A stretch of DNA of 64,000 bases, taken from assembly GCF_018861025.1 (NCBI RefSeq), contig NZ_JAHKQH010000024.1, positions 82,843 through 146,842 of the forward strand, given 5' to 3'. Below are positions 17,505 through 29,855 of this stretch, piece by piece. Under the pieces are notes generated by a model, which worked only from the letters and a program-made list of their open reading frames with translations, searched no databases and was not told where the DNA came from. Both the position numbers and the translations under genes were made by a program. Origin of the DNA: Psychrosphaera sp. B3R10 (lineage in GTDB: Bacteria; Pseudomonadota; Gammaproteobacteria; Enterobacterales; Alteromonadaceae). Every line of letters starts with the position of its first letter. The stretch's first letter is position 1.

Positions 17505-18695
17505 CTACGCTTCAACAGGCTTCTTGAGTGTTGCATTGAGTACGAGATAACCGATTATTCCCGATAACAAGGAACCGATTATTATCCCAAGGCGTTCATC
17601 GAACAGCAGATTAACGCCGGTTTCTTCAAATGCTAACGACCCAACAAATAAACTCATGGTAAATCCAATACCACAAAGGGCCGCCGTACCATATAGTCCG
17701 CCCCAGGACATGCCCTTAGGTAATTGAGCAAAATTCATCTTGATGCATAACCAACATAAACCAAATATCCCAATTTGTTTACCAGCAAACAAGCCTAATG
17801 CAATGCCGATAGGGACATTATGAAACATCTGTTCAGTAGTGACGTTGGCAAAACTTATCCCTGCATTGGCAAAGGCAAAAACAGGTAATACAAAAAAAGC
17901 GACAATGGAATGTAGATCGTGTTCTAGTGATTTTAAAGGACTGTGTTCAGGATCGTCTTTGGATCGCATAGGTATAAACATAGCCAGAACAACACCAGCT
18001 AACGTGGCATGGACGCCAGATTTTAATGTGGCAATCCACATAATAATACCAATCAAAATATAGGGGCTATTCGAGACGACATTCCGTTTATTTAGTATCG
18101 CCAAAATTGGAATACAGAGTGCGACAACAATTAGCGCCAGAAGTGAAATTTTTGACGTGTAAAACAGCGCAATGATGATGATGGCACCGATATCGTCAAA
18201 AATGGCCAGAGAAGTTAAAAATATCTTTATGGAAATGGGTACTCGTTTGCCCAACAAGGTTAAAACACCCAACGCAAATGCAATGTCCGTTGCCGCAGGG
18301 ATTGCCCAACCTTTTGCCGCTACTGGATCCGCACCGTTAAAATAAAGGTAAATAGCGGCAGGCACTAACATACCGCCAATAGCACCCGCGCCAGGAAGAA
18401 TAATGTTGCGCTTATCAGACAATTCACCTTCAACTAATTCGCGTTTTAATTCTAACCCAACGAGGAAAAAGAAGACCGCCATCAACCCATCATTTATCCA
18501 CAATAACAGCGGTTTAGCTATTTCTAATGCGCCCACTCTGACTTCGACTGGGGTTGATAAAAAGAGTTGGTAATAAGGTTCTAATGGCGTATTGGCGATG
18601 ATGATTGCTGCTGTAGCTGCAATAAAAAGTAAAATACCACCGGCGGATTCCATTTTAAAAAACGACGTTATAGAGCTGTGTAAGGGGTTAGACAT
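17505..18695 (-). CDS. nhaA: Na+/H+ antiporter NhaA
   Basis: Inner-membrane sodium/proton antiporter with about 12 membrane segments, 396 residues from ATG 18695, which has AAGGA 7 bases upstream (the longer frame to 18734 lacks one). Family features include [20 protein letters not shown] at the N-terminus, the ion-binding aspartate pair in [36 protein letters not shown] with its conserved Asp, and [16 protein letters not shown] near the end. It fits a marine, sodium-rich habitat. It is a single gene, divergent from the SDR gene. Confidence 0.96.
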   Translation of the reverse strand: MSNPLHSSITSFFKMESAGGILLFIAATAAIIIANTPLEPYYQLFLSTPVEVRVGALEIAKPLLLWINDGLMAVFFFLVGLELKRELVEGELSDKRNIILPGAGAIGGMLVPAAIYLYFNGADPVAAKGWAIPAATDIAFALGVLTLLGKRVPISIKIFLTSLAIFDDIGAIIIIALFYTSKISLLALIVVALCIPILAILNKRNVVSNSPYILIGIIMWIATLKSGVHATLAGVVLAMFIPMRSKDDPEHSPLKSLEHDLHSIVAFFVLPVFAFANAGISFANVTTEQMFHNVPIGIALGLFAGKQIGIFGLCWLCIKMNFAQLPKGMSWGGLYGTAALCGIGFTMSLFVGSLAFEETGVNLLFDERLGIIIGSLLSGIIGYLVLNATLKKPVEA

Positions 18696-18962
18696 TTGGG
18701 TTCCTTTAATAGATATGCCAACTATAAATAACACATATGTGGAATATAAGACACTTTAATGGCGATGTGTTAAATGTATTTAACGTTAAACCGCATTAAT
18801 TGGCTTTATCTCAAGTTTAGATTATTTTTGAGTAAGTACCTAAAGTGATTGATAAATATATTAGATGATTTGGTATTAATGCTTACCTGTACAAATGAAC
18901 TGTCGTATCATTTGGACAGACTTTACAGTTTAACATTCATTACTAAGAAGAAGCTCGATAGC

Positions 18963-19793
18963 ATGACACAAATAAAAAGCATCTTAATCACCGGCTGTTC
19001 AACAGGCATTGGCTTCGATACCGCAACAACGCTCCACGGTATGGGTTTTGACGTTTATGCAACGGCTCGCAAAGCGCAGGACGTCGACAAATTGCGAGAC
19101 TTAGGATTAAAGGCAAAATTATTGGATTTGGCCGACGAGGCAACTATTAAAACATCCGTTCAGTGGGTACTTGATCAAACCGACGGAAAACTCGACGCAC
19201 TGTTTAATAATGGTGCTTATGGTCAGCCGGGGGCCATCGAAGATTTGCCAGTAGAAGCATTGCGAGCACAATTTGAAACTAATTTTTTTGGCTGGCATCG
19301 ATTGACCCAAATGGTCTTAAAAATAATGCGCGAGCAAGGTTATGGTCGCATTATCCAAAATAGCTCAGTACTCGGGTTAGTTGCTATGCCTTATCGAGGG
19401 GCTTATAACGCATCAAAATTTGCAGTGGAAGGTTACACTGACACCTTACGTTTGGAACTTAGAGGGACAAACATTCAAGTAAGTTTAATTGAGCCGGGGC
19501 CAATCGATACTGAGTTTCGAGCCAATGCACTTGAGAAAATTAATGAATATATCGATATTGAAGGTTCAGTTCACAGCAAAGCATACAAACCGCAGGTAGA
19601 GCGGTTAGCTAAAAAACAGGTTTCTACCGCGTTTACATTGCCGCCGTCGGCAGTCACTAAATCGGTTATTCATGCTATTACGGCTAAAAAAGCGAAACGC
19701 CGCTATTATGTCACCACACCGACTTACTTAATGGCTTGGTTTAAACGCCTGCTACCTACATCATGGTTAGATGCGATACTAGCAAAGAACTAA
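18963..19793 (+). CDS. Short-chain dehydrogenase/reductase (SDR)
   Basis: A classical SDR of 276 residues from ATG 18963; the open frame runs back to 18849 but the added residues are not SDR-like. The NAD(P)-binding loop is TGCSTGIG at residues 10-17, NNGAYG corresponds to the NNAG motif, and the catalytic Ser-Tyr-Lys lie in QNSSVLG and YNASK. LIEPGPIDTEF follows the active site. It is similar to uncharacterised YbbO-like oxidoreductases. The substrate cannot be read from the sequence. It is convergent with thiF, with only 11 bases between the stops. Confidence 0.88.
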   Translation: MTQIKSILITGCSTGIGFDTATTLHGMGFDVYATARKAQDVDKLRDLGLKAKLLDLADEATIKTSVQWVLDQTDGKLDALFNNGAYGQPGAIEDLPVEALRAQFETNFFGWHRLTQMVLKIMREQGYGRIIQNSSVLGLVAMPYRGAYNASKFAVEGYTDTLRLELRGTNIQVSLIEPGPIDTEFRANALEKINEYIDIEGSVHSKAYKPQVERLAKKQVSTAFTLPPSAVTKSVIHAITAKKAKRRYYVTTPTYLMAWFKRLLPTSWLDAILAKN

Positions 19794-19804
19794 TGTCATG
19801 CCGC

Positions 19805-20557
19805 TTATTTGTGGCGGCAAACAGGACAGTCAGAGCGGCGATTTAATTTGAATTTTTGAGTCGCCATGCCCCAGGCATCAAACAACATAAGTTGATTCAA
19901 ATTGTTGTACTCGCCCAATATTAAACGCAATGTCTCGGTGGCTTGTAAGCTTCCTAAAACCCCCAAAATAGGGCTAAAAACACCAGCGGTTGAACAGTTT
20001 TGTGGGGCGTCAACCGACTCTGGGAACAAACATTCGTAACATGGCGAGTCCGCTGTTGAAAAATCAAAACTAATTAATTGGCCACTCGCTTGAATAGCAG
20101 ATGCTGAAACAAGTTGTTTCTGGTGTTGTTTACAAGTCGCGTTAATTAAACGCCTGGTTTTTACATTGTCAGTGCAGTCTAAAACCACATCGTGACGTTC
20201 AATTAAAGCGGCCAAGTCAAAATTGAATATTGACTCTGCGATAGCGTTAATCACAATTAAAGAGTTTTGTAAGGAGAGCTTTTGCTGAGCAACAATTGCT
20301 TTTTTCTCGCCAATGTTATTTTCACCATATAATATCTGACGCTGCAGATTACTGCTTTCAATAGTATCGTGGTCTACCAAAGTTAAGGTGCCAACACCTG
20401 CAGCTGTTAGATATTGAGCAGCAGGGCAGCCTAAGCCGCCCAACCCAATAATAAGTACTCGGCTATTTTGGAATGCCAACTGACCTTGCTCACCAATTTT
20501 TTCCACCATCAGATGGCGGTGATAACGCAAAAATTGTTTGTCCGTTAGATTTGCCAC
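19805..20557 (-). CDS. thiF: ThiF/MoeB-type adenylyltransferase, thiamin pathway
   Basis: Adenylates the C-terminal Gly-Gly of ThiS so that sulfur can be added. I start it at GTG 20557, which has AAGGA 7 bases upstream (inside the thiDE end); the frame to ATG 20593 would overlap thiDE by 32 bases. The ATP-binding loop is IIGLGGLGCPAAQYL, followed by LVDHDTIESSNLQRQILY, and two zinc Cys pairs are visible (PCYECLF and CPVCRHK). Last gene of the thi operon. MoeB-like proteins are very similar, but the location in the operon favours ThiF. Confidence 0.9.
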   Translation of the reverse strand: MANLTDKQFLRYHRHLMVEKIGEQGQLAFQNSRVLIIGLGGLGCPAAQYLTAAGVGTLTLVDHDTIESSNLQRQILYGENNIGEKKAIVAQQKLSLQNSLIVINAIAESIFNFDLAALIERHDVVLDCTDNVKTRRLINATCKQHQKQLVSASAIQASGQLISFDFSTADSPCYECLFPESVDAPQNCSTAGVFSPILGVLGSLQATETLRLILGEYNNLNQLMLFDAWGMATQKFKLNRRSDCPVCRHK

Positions 20558-20561
20558 CGAG

Positions 20562-22106
20562 TTATCCTTTTGCCAATAACTTATTAAATGCAACTACCGC
20601 TTGTTCTGGATCATCCGCTTCGGTAATTGCTGTGACAACGGCAATTGAGCCTACGCCCGTTTTAATTACTTCGGTAGCTCTTTCTAATGTTATCCCACCA
20701 ATGGCAACCATCGGTATATCGAGGTTAAGTTCAACCAATTTTGCTAAAGTATCGACGCCTTGTATTTGACCGGTCATATCTTTTGTGCGGGTCGGAAAAA
20801 TAGCGCCAACAGCAAGATAAGAGGGTTGGTATTCTTGTATTTTTAACATTTCGTAATGGCCATGGGTACTCACGCCAAGCTTAATACCGGATTGCTTGAT
20901 GGCATGTAAATCAGCCATCTGAATATCTTCCTGTCCAAGGTGAACGCCATAAGCTTTGTGCTTAATTGCTAATTCCCAGTAGTCGTTAATAAACAAACGA
21001 GCTTGGTATTGTCGGCCCAGTTCTATGGCTTGTATAACAGACTGTTCAAGGTCCCTACCAGTTAAGATTTTTTCGCGATATTGAATGGTTTTAATGCCCG
21101 CTTTGAGTAAACGTTCAATCCAAGCTAAGTTATCTACGACGGGATATAACCCCAGTTTTTGCTCGTCTATTTGAGCGAAACCTGAGGTAAAAGTATCAAC
21201 CGGATGGGCGCTAAGTGCGGGTTCCCAATCAAGCTGCAATGCCAAGTCACTATTTGAAACTAGCACCTTAGGGTAGTCTTGGCGTTCACGCGGCCAAGGT
21301 CCTTGCCAAATCGGGCCATACGGACCTTCATAGTCTTTAGCCAGTCTTAACCCCTGATTGATATAGGCTTTTGCAATAGTAAACGCGTCGCGTAACAAAT
21401 AACCTTGAGCCATCAAACTGGCTAAGGCAGAGGCAAAAGTGCAACCGCTACCGTGGGTATGTTCGGTATCTATTTTGGGACTCGCAAGCCAATAATGTTG
21501 ATAACCATCGTGGCAATAATCGACGCAGTAACGCTCGTCAATATCGATGTGTCCGCCTTTGATCAAAACCGAGCTTGGGCCTAAATTAAGGGCTTGTTGC
21601 GCGGCGTTTTCCATGCAATCCCACGAGAACACATAGACGCCAGTGAGTTGCTGCAACTCTTTGTTGTTGGGGGTGAGTACATCAACAACAGGCAGTAAAT
21701 GTTGTTTTATTGTGGGGAGTATGTCGTCTTCCGTTAAGTTGCCGCCATTTGAGGCAACAGCAACCGGGTCGTAAACAACAATAGGCGCAAAGTCCCATGT
21801 GGTTTTGTAATGGGCGATTTTCTCTGCAACTAATTTGACTTGCTCGGCATTGGCTAAAAGACCAATTTTAATGACGAGAGCCGGCTTCTCTTGTTCGAGA
21901 GCGTCAAATTGAGACTGCATTACGTCAATGGAGACGGCATTAATCTCGATAACCCCAGCGCTATTTTGAGCCGTTACTGCGGTAATTATTGAACAGGCTT
22001 CAGCGCCCAAATTATGAATGGTTTTGCAATCGGCTTGGATCCCGGCACCGCCGGTACAGTCGCTTCCGGCTATGGTCCAAACAATTGAATTGGATAACAC
22101 TGACAT
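20562..22106 (-). CDS. thiDE: Bifunctional ThiD-ThiE fusion: HMP-P kinase / thiamin-phosphate synthase
   Basis: A 514-residue fusion. The N-terminal half (about 1-265) is Thi[21 protein letters not shown], then [12 protein letters not shown] and [14 protein letters not shown], the ribokinase-type motif with catalytic Asp/Gly-rich loop. The C-terminal half (about 300-510) is Thi[49 protein letters not shown] and [11 protein letters not shown]. Its ATG at 22106 overlaps the thiG stop by one base; the earlier TTG at 22121 is less likely. It converts HMP-P to HMP-PP and couples it with the thiazole. Confidence 0.93.
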   Translation of the reverse strand: MSVLSNSIVWTIAGSDCTGGAGIQADCKTIHNLGAEACSIITAVTAQNSAGVIEINAVSIDVMQSQFDALEQEKPALVIKIGLLANAEQVKLVAEKIAHYKTTWDFAPIVVYDPVAVASNGGNLTEDDILPTIKQHLLPVVDVLTPNNKELQQLTGVYVFSWDCMENAAQQALNLGPSSVLIKGGHIDIDERYCVDYCHDGYQHYWLASPKIDTEHTHGSGCTFASALASLMAQGYLLRDAFTIAKAYINQGLRLAKDYEGPYGPIWQGPWPRERQDYPKVLVSNSDLALQLDWEPALSAHPVDTFTSGFAQIDEQKLGLYPVVDNLAWIERLLKAGIKTIQYREKILTGRDLEQSVIQAIELGRQYQARLFINDYWELAIKHKAYGVHLGQEDIQMADLHAIKQSGIKLGVSTHGHYEMLKIQEYQPSYLAVGAIFPTRTKDMTGQIQGVDTLAKLVELNLDIPMVAIGGITLERATEVIKTGVGSIAVVTAITEADDPEQAVVAFNKLLAKG

Positions 22107-22891
22107 TACTCCTGATGCCAAAACGGCATACCCATTGTGGGTGTGCTGGGTTGGGCAATTTGTTTTTCTGGCATTCTACCAGCTAAAAACCCTATGCGAC
22201 CAGCATCGGCAGCATATTTAAATGCCGTCGCCATTAACACCGGATCTGTTGCCTGTGCAACGGCACTGTTTAATAGAATTGCATCGTAACCTAATTCGAA
22301 CGCCTGCACCGCATGGGATGGTAAGCCTATACCTGCGTCAATGATAAGTGTGGTATCGGGTAAACGATGACGAATGGTTTCTAGCGCATAAGGGTTAAGT
22401 AAGCCCTGTCCTGTACCGATTGGCGCACCCCAGGGCATAATGACTTCACAACCTAAATCCGCTAATCGGCGGCACAAAACCAGATCGTCAGTACAGTAAG
22501 GGAGAACTTTAAAACCATCCTTGAGCAAAATATCGGTTGCTTTAACTAACTCAAATGGGTCGGGTTGTAAGCTGTATTCGTCGCCAATTAATTCCAATTT
22601 TATCCAATCGGTTTGAAACAATTCCCGCGACATTTTTGCCAGATTCACCACTTCTTTTACCGAATGGCAACCTGCTGTATTTGGCAATAAAGTGACATTC
22701 AGTTCTTTAATCTGCTGCCAAAATTGTTCGCCACCATTATCTTGAGGAGATTGTCGGCGTAGCGATAAAGTGACAATTTCACTGCCACTTGCTTCAATCG
22801 CCTGCCTCATCACTTTAATTGACGGATAAAGTGCGGTACCAATTAATAGGCGACTATCAAACGTATCACCGTAAATAGTGAGTTGAGACAT
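22106..22891 (-). CDS. thiG: Thiazole synthase ThiG
   Basis: Forms the thiazole phosphate of thiamin from DXP, the ThiO product and ThiS thiocarboxylate. A TIM-barrel of 261 residues: [19 protein letters not shown] at the N-terminus, [15 protein letters not shown], the catalytic lysine in WIKLELIGD, then [19 protein letters not shown] and [20 protein letters not shown]. It starts 6 bases after thiS and overlaps thiDE by one base. In this operon the thiazole-donor enzyme is ThiO rather than ThiH, the aerobic variant. Confidence 0.95.
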   Translation of the reverse strand: MSQLTIYGDTFDSRLLIGTALYPSIKVMRQAIEASGSEIVTLSLRRQSPQDNGGEQFWQQIKELNVTLLPNTAGCHSVKEVVNLAKMSRELFQTDWIKLELIGDEYSLQPDPFELVKATDILLKDGFKVLPYCTDDLVLCRRLADLGCEVIMPWGAPIGTGQGLLNPYALETIRHRLPDTTLIIDAGIGLPSHAVQAFELGYDAILLNSAVAQATDPVLMATAFKYAADAGRIGFLAGRMPEKQIAQPSTPTMGMPFWHQE

Positions 22892-22897
22892 ACGTAG

Positions 22898-23137
22898 TTA
22901 TCCTCCAAAAATAGGTGATACAACATCGACCTTGTCATTTTCTTTTATCAAGGTTGTTTGATAGTTGTTGTTAGCAACAAATTCGCCATTTAACGCAACG
23001 GCAAAAGGTGGCTTAACCGCAAAATGGACCAAAATGGACGATAAGCTTAATGCAGATTTTGTATCTAGTTGTCTTTGATGACCGGCCACATCGGCTAATT
23101 CTATCGAATGTGGTTCACCATTAAAAAACAGTTTCAT
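22898..23137 (-). CDS. thiS: Sulfur carrier protein ThiS
   Basis: A 79-residue ubiquitin-fold sulfur carrier that ends in the required FGG, where ThiF adenylates the last glycine. FAVALNGEFV and IKENDKVDVVSPIFGG are typical. It is somewhat longer than the usual 65-70 residues because of an insert near residues 20-35. It lies between thiO and thiG, and is followed by thiG after 6 bases. Confidence 0.92.
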   Translation of the reverse strand: MKLFFNGEPHSIELADVAGHQRQLDTKSALSLSSILVHFAVKPPFAVALNGEFVANNNYQTTLIKENDKVDVVSPIFGG

Positions 23138-23175
23138 GTTGTTAACCTTTGTATATGATCATCGACATTGATTTG

Positions 23176-24246
23176 TTACTGGCGCGAAAACAGCTCAATA
23201 GTTTCGCCTTGCTCTTCCAATAGTCGTAGAGTTTGATCAACCAAACAGGGCGTTAATAAATAGCCATGACGGTACAAACCGTTAATTTGAATATGCTTAG
23301 ACTTTATGATTATCGAAGGTTCATTGTCGAGTAACGTTGGTCGTAGTCCGGTTTGAATTTCTATCACTTCCGCTTCAGCAAATCCTTTGTGAATACTATA
23401 CGCAGCACTTAATAATTCTAAAGTAGAACGTACACTCGGGGCTTTGTTGTCTTCTGATTCTATTTCAGTGGCACCGATGACATATTGGTCGTCGGATTTA
23501 GGCACAATGTACAGGGGATATCTAGGGTGCATTAGACGAATTGGACGTGTTAATGTTACTTCAGGCGCTCTAACTCGAACGACTTCACCGCGAACACCAC
23601 GCAGGGGGTTGTCAGGTTTTAATAAAGTGTGTTTTGCACCTAAACCACGGCAGTCGATGACCCAGTCAAATTGCCATTGTTGCAGGTTATTATTCACATC
23701 CGATACTCGATTATCGTCAATACGAACCTCTGTTTCTTCAGAGCATGTGACCTTACTTGATAACAATTTTTTTTCGAGTTCTTGGTACAAGAGTCGATTA
23801 TCAATATGACCTTCATTTGCTAAGAACAGTGCGGAGCTAAAGTTTGGGGGGATTTCCGGCTCAATTTCTTGTATTTGCTCATTGCGTAATGTCTGGATGT
23901 CCTGTGCGTGTCGACACCTTACCCGTTGTGTAAAATGTCGCAGGTCATTAACGTCTTGTCTGTGAGCTAAAATCAATGTTCCGGTTTGTTGGAATTGCGT
24001 TTCTAAATCCAATGCGTTTAACATTTGAGGCCATAATGTCAAAGACTGATGACCCATTTCGACGATGTTGGCCGACGCCACAACCGATTCAGCTGTAGGG
24101 GCAACCATAGCCGCAGCTATTCTTCCTGTGGCACAAGCATCTGCCAAGTTGCCCTTTTCAAACAGGGTAACTTGGTGAGTTTGACTCAATGACAAAGCGA
24201 GGAACCGGCCAACAAGGCCAGCCCCCACAATCGCAATAGTAACCAA
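23176..24246 (-). CDS. thiO: Glycine oxidase ThiO (FAD-dependent)
   Basis: An FAD-dependent amine oxidase (DAO family) of 356 residues that makes dehydroglycine for thiazole synthesis. The dinucleotide loop is IAIVGAGLVGRFLALSL at the N-terminus. CRGLGAKHTLL, GVRGEVVRVRAP, YIVPKSDDQYVIGATEIES and the C-terminal GLRPTLLDNEP and GLYRHGYLLTPCL follow the family order. It starts 10 bases after thiC. No thiH is present in the window. Confidence 0.9.
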   Translation of the reverse strand: MVTIAIVGAGLVGRFLALSLSQTHQVTLFEKGNLADACATGRIAAAMVAPTAESVVASANIVEMGHQSLTLWPQMLNALDLETQFQQTGTLILAHRQDVNDLRHFTQRVRCRHAQDIQTLRNEQIQEIEPEIPPNFSSALFLANEGHIDNRLLYQELEKKLLSSKVTCSEETEVRIDDNRVSDVNNNLQQWQFDWVIDCRGLGAKHTLLKPDNPLRGVRGEVVRVRAPEVTLTRPIRLMHPRYPLYIVPKSDDQYVIGATEIESEDNKAPSVRSTLELLSAAYSIHKGFAEAEVIEIQTGLRPTLLDNEPSIIIKSKHIQINGLYRHGYLLTPCLVDQTLRLLEEQGETIELFSRQ

Positions 24247-24256
24247 AATATCCGCC

Positions 24257-26402
<2,146 letters not shown>

Positions 26403-26641
26403 AAGTCAAAATCATCTTACGATATAGAACGCAGTGAGGGAAGACCTAATACGTTATTAATCTGCTATAACTCATTACTAATTTACTGAATTGTAGAGGA
26501 TTAATTTTTTATTTTGATTCGGCAGAGTAGAACTAGCTTGTCGCTGTAACTAACACATGATTAGTGATTTAGGGGATTGAGATTTTGCAATTGCAGGCGC
26601 TGTCGTTACAGATTACATGATTGTTGCAAACAATCAGGTTG

Positions 26642-26672
26642 GCGTTGATAACGACTGGCGAGTTATCAACGC
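26642..26672 (-). terminator. Perfect hairpin after xseA
   Basis: Perfect 11-base arms GCGTTGATAAC and GTTATCAACGC with a 9-base loop, 10 bases after the xseA stop codon. There is no T-run, so termination is likely but not certain. Confidence 0.55.
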
Positions 26673-26681
26673 AAATCTTAT

Positions 26682-28022
26682 CTACTTTACTACGACATTA
26701 ATGCTGTCGTTTGTTAGACGGATATTAATGTTTTCTCCGGTCACAACCTGCTTAGGTGATTTGATCACCTCGCCATTGTCTTTCATTGCGATGGCATAAC
26801 CACGGCCTAGTGTGGCGAGGGGGCTGACAATGTTGAGTTTTTCTGTCACTTTTTCAAATTGCTGTTGAGCTCTTTCGAATCGGCGAACGAGCAAAGATTG
26901 TAGTGAATGTTGCATGTCGACCAGTTTTTGCTGTTCATTTTTAATCAAATTTGTCGGGTTTTGCGATAAAAGTCGTTGTTGCGAATGTTCTACCCGTCGA
27001 GCTTGAGTCGAAAGCTGGGTTTGGATTATTCGTGTCATGCGCATTTGCAATTCGTCGGTTTTTTGTTGCGACAGTTGAATTTTATGGCTTGGATGTAACA
27101 ACGACAATGACTTGTTGAGCTCTGATAACTGTTGCTTTTGGGATTTGTAATTGTGCGTATAAGCCAGTAACAGCCGAGAGTAAAGTCGGTTTACTTTTTC
27201 AATTACGTCTGTCATGTCGGTAGACACAAGTTCTGCGGCGGCTGATGGGGTTGGTGCACGAAGGTCTGCGACAAAATCGCATATCGAGAAGTCAACCTCA
27301 TGACCTACCGCAGAGATAATTGGCAACGCAGAGTTATATATAGTGTGGGCTAAGGCTTCGTCATTAAAGCTCCAGAGATCTTCTAATGAACCACCACCGC
27401 GACCGACAACTAATACATCAACTTCTTCACGATAATTTGCGGCGTTTATTGCCCAAATCAAATTTTGAGCGGCGTGTTCACCTTGAACCATAGTGGGGTA
27501 AATAATCACCTCCGTTTGCGGCGAACGTCGTTTTAGAACCGTCAAAATGTCATGCACCGCTGCACCCGTAGGGGAGGTGATTACTCCGACACGTTTGGGG
27601 TTTTGTGGAATAGGGCGTTTAACGTCTTGGTCAAACAGGCCCATTTGACCAAGCTTTAATTTTAACGCTTCAAATTGTTGTTTTAATAGACCTTCACCGG
27701 CCGGTTCCATTGTCTCGACAATAAATTGATAATCGCCACGAGGTTCATAAAGACTGATCCGCCCACGCACTAAAACTTGAGAGCCATTGTCGATAACACC
27801 TCGAACAGAGCGATTATTGCCTTTAAACATAGCCGCTTTTACTTGAGCGCGGTTATCTTTGAGTGAAAAGTACCAATGACCGCTAGAGGCGCGAACTAGG
27901 TTAGAAATTTCCGCTGAAATCCACACATTCACAAACTCTGCTTCTAACATCATTCTAACTTTCTGATTTAATTCAGAAACCTGATATATTTTTTGTTGCG
28001 GTGAAGAATAAGATTGCAGCAC
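26682..28022 (-). CDS. xseA: Exodeoxyribonuclease VII large subunit
   Basis: XseA, with XseB, degrades single-stranded DNA from both ends. I start at GTG 28022 (AAGGA 10 bases upstream, 446 residues, E. coli 456); the open frame to 28082 adds residues that do not resemble the family. The N-terminal OB domain includes VNVWISAEISNLVRA and GHWYFSLKD. The central part has PKRVGVITSPTGAAVHDILT, the conserved VVGRGGGSLEDLWSFNDE and ISAVGHEVDFSICDFVADLR, and a long coiled region precedes the C-terminal LGRGYAIAMKDNGEVIKS. It is divergent from guaB. Confidence 0.94.
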   Translation of the reverse strand: MLQSYSSPQQKIYQVSELNQKVRMMLEAEFVNVWISAEISNLVRASSGHWYFSLKDNRAQVKAAMFKGNNRSVRGVIDNGSQVLVRGRISLYEPRGDYQFIVETMEPAGEGLLKQQFEALKLKLGQMGLFDQDVKRPIPQNPKRVGVITSPTGAAVHDILTVLKRRSPQTEVIIYPTMVQGEHAAQNLIWAINAANYREEVDVLVVGRGGGSLEDLWSFNDEALAHTIYNSALPIISAVGHEVDFSICDFVADLRAPTPSAAAELVSTDMTDVIEKVNRLYSRLLLAYTHNYKSQKQQLSELNKSLSLLHPSHKIQLSQQKTDELQMRMTRIIQTQLSTQARRVEHSQQRLLSQNPTNLIKNEQQKLVDMQHSLQSLLVRRFERAQQQFEKVTEKLNIVSPLATLGRGYAIAMKDNGEVIKSPKQVVTGENINIRLTNDSINVVVK

Positions 28023-28161
28023 GAAAATATTGTCCTTTGCGTGGTTTGAGAAATAAAAGAGTCGAGATTTAAAATAATACAAACTTTAACAAGTTTTTTT
28101 ACGAAAGTCAGTTTACCTTAGGCAAAGTTTCGATTAAAATGCGGCCGCAACATATAGACTT

Positions 28162-28235
28162 AAATAGCCTCAAAATTCGGTTTCTATTTCGTACTATACT
28201 TACGAATTGGACAAAGCCGCATTTCGAGGCTATTT
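28162..28235. promoter_or_regulatory. 22-base inverted repeat spanning the guaB promoter region
   Basis: Left arm begins AAATAGCCTC (28162-28171) and continues AAAATTCGGTTT; right arm begins AAAGCCGCATTTC and ends GAGGCTATTT (28226-28235). The outer 10 bases pair perfectly and the arms together match with about 3 mismatches. A TATACT hexamer (28195-28200) lies between them. The symmetry around a likely -10 suggests a pair of operator half-sites or a folded leader controlling guaB. Confidence 0.6.
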
Positions 28236-28277
28236 AGGTATTAAGTCCTTCCATATATTAAGTTAAGGTAAATTTTC

Positions 28278-29747
28278 ATGTTGCGCATAGCTAAAGAAGC
28301 TCTCACTTTTGATGACGTATTACTGGTTCCCGGTCATTCGACTGTCCTTCCACACGAAGCGAATTTAAAAACACGTTTAACCCGTAATATTGAGCTGAAT
28401 ATTCCAATGGTATCATCTGCCATGGACACAGTTACTGAAAGCCGACTCGCTATTGCTCTTGCCCAAGAAGGCGGTTTAGGTTTTATTCATAAAAACATGT
28501 CAATCGAAGCGCAAGCTAATGAAGTTCGTCGTGTAAAAAAATACGAATCAGGCGTGGTATCAGATCCGGTTACTGTGGCAAATAATGTGACAATTGGTCA
28601 TGTAATGGCATTGGCTGACGAACATGGATTTTCTGGTTTCCCAGTTGTAGATAAAGATAACAACCTTGAAGGTATCGTAACTGGGCGTGATTTACGTTTT
28701 GAAACTAATCTTCAAAATCCAATTACTACGGTAATGACGCCTAAAGAAAAATTGATCACAGTTAAAGAAGGCGCGAGTCGCGAAATCGTTTTAGCTTTGA
28801 TGCATGAAAACCGTATTGAGAAAATTCTTGTTGTTGACGATGAATTTAAGTTAACAGGCATGATTACCGTTAAAGATTTCCAAAAAGCTGATAGCAAACC
28901 AAACGCTTGTAAAGATTCATTAGGACGACTTCGTGTTGGTGCAGCAGTAGGCGTTGGTGCTGGAACTGATGAACGTATAGCCGCATTAGTTGAAGCGGGT
29001 GTTGACGTATTGTTAATCGATACTTCTCACGGACATTCACAAGGTGTTCTAGACCGGGTTGCGTTAACTCGTAAAACTTACCCAGATTTAGATATTGTTG
29101 GCGGAAACGTTGCAACAGCGGCTGGTGCATTGGCATTAGTTGAAGCAGGTGTTAATGCGGTTAAAGTTGGTATCGGCCCAGGTTCAATTTGTACAACTCG
29201 TATCGTGACGGGTTGTGGCGTTCCACAAATCACAGCAATTGCTGATGCAGTAGAAGCTGTATCTGGAAAAGACATTCCTGTTATTGCCGATGGCGGCATT
29301 CGTTTTTCTGGCGACATTGCTAAAGCCCTTGTTGCTGGCGCAAGCTGTGTAATGGTTGGTTCAATGTTAGCAGGTACGGAAGAAGCACCTGGTGAAGTTG
29401 AACTATATCAAGGTCGTTATTACAAATCGTACCGTGGTATGGGAAGTTTAGGCGCTATGAATCAAAGTCATGGTTCATCTGACCGTTATTTCCAAAAATC
29501 TGACAACAAAGAAAAATTGGTGCCAGAGGGAATTGAAGGTCGCGTTGCTTACAAAGGACCAATTGAAAACATCATTCACCAACAACTTGGTGGTATTCGA
29601 AGTGCAATGGGTCTTACGGGTTGCAGCACAATTGAAATTTTGAATACAAAACCTGAATTTGTGCGCGTAACGTCTGCCGGTATGGGTGAGTCTCACGTAC
29701 ATGATGTTCAAATTACAAAAGAAGCGCCTAACTATCGTTTAGGCTAG
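28278..29747 (+). CDS. guaB: Inosine-5'-monophosphate dehydrogenase
   Basis: Oxidises IMP to XMP, the first step to GMP. It has 489 residues: a TIM barrel interrupted after about residue 90 by two CBS domains (roughly 95-205, including [14 protein letters not shown]). The catalytic cysteine is Cys305 in [13 protein letters not shown], with [16 protein letters not shown] and [19 protein letters not shown] as the IMP and flap motifs. GTAAATTTTC precedes the ATG. It is followed by guaA after a terminator-like hairpin, and is divergent from xseA. Confidence 0.98.
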   Translation: MLRIAKEALTFDDVLLVPGHSTVLPHEANLKTRLTRNIELNIPMVSSAMDTVTESRLAIALAQEGGLGFIHKNMSIEAQANEVRRVKKYESGVVSDPVTVANNVTIGHVMALADEHGFSGFPVVDKDNNLEGIVTGRDLRFETNLQNPITTVMTPKEKLITVKEGASREIVLALMHENRIEKILVVDDEFKLTGMITVKDFQKADSKPNACKDSLGRLRVGAAVGVGAGTDERIAALVEAGVDVLLIDTSHGHSQGVLDRVALTRKTYPDLDIVGGNVATAAGALALVEAGVNAVKVGIGPGSICTTRIVTGCGVPQITAIADAVEAVSGKDIPVIADGGIRFSGDIAKALVAGASCVMVGSMLAGTEEAPGEVELYQGRYYKSYRGMGSLGAMNQSHGSSDRYFQKSDNKEKLVPEGIEGRVAYKGPIENIIHQQLGGIRSAMGLTGCSTIEILNTKPEFVRVTSAGMGESHVHDVQITKEAPNYRLG

Positions 29748-29772
29748 GCTTTAAAGCGTTAATTATTTTGGC

Positions 29773-29802
29773 AAGCCGAAGTTATCTTCGGCTTCCTTTT
29801 TT
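29773..29802 (+). terminator. Terminator or attenuator between guaB and guaA
   Basis: Arms AAGCCGAAG / CTTCGGCTT with loop TTAT, followed by CC and a run of six T. It lies in the 108-base gap between guaB and guaA, so guaA is probably served by readthrough or by its own promoter. Confidence 0.85.
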
Positions 29803-29855
29803 CAGTCAGTTTGAAAAAACAGACAATATCCACAATTATTTAAGAAGGCTAAAAC

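Noticed and set aside
18849..18962. N-terminal extension of the SDR gene
   Set aside because: The extra 38 residues are not SDR-like and the ATG at 18963 gives the standard Rossmann N-terminus.
19799..19819. TGCCGC / GCGGCA inverted repeat at the SDR-thiF junction
   Set aside because: It overlaps the thiF 3' end and has no T-run; too short to call a terminator.
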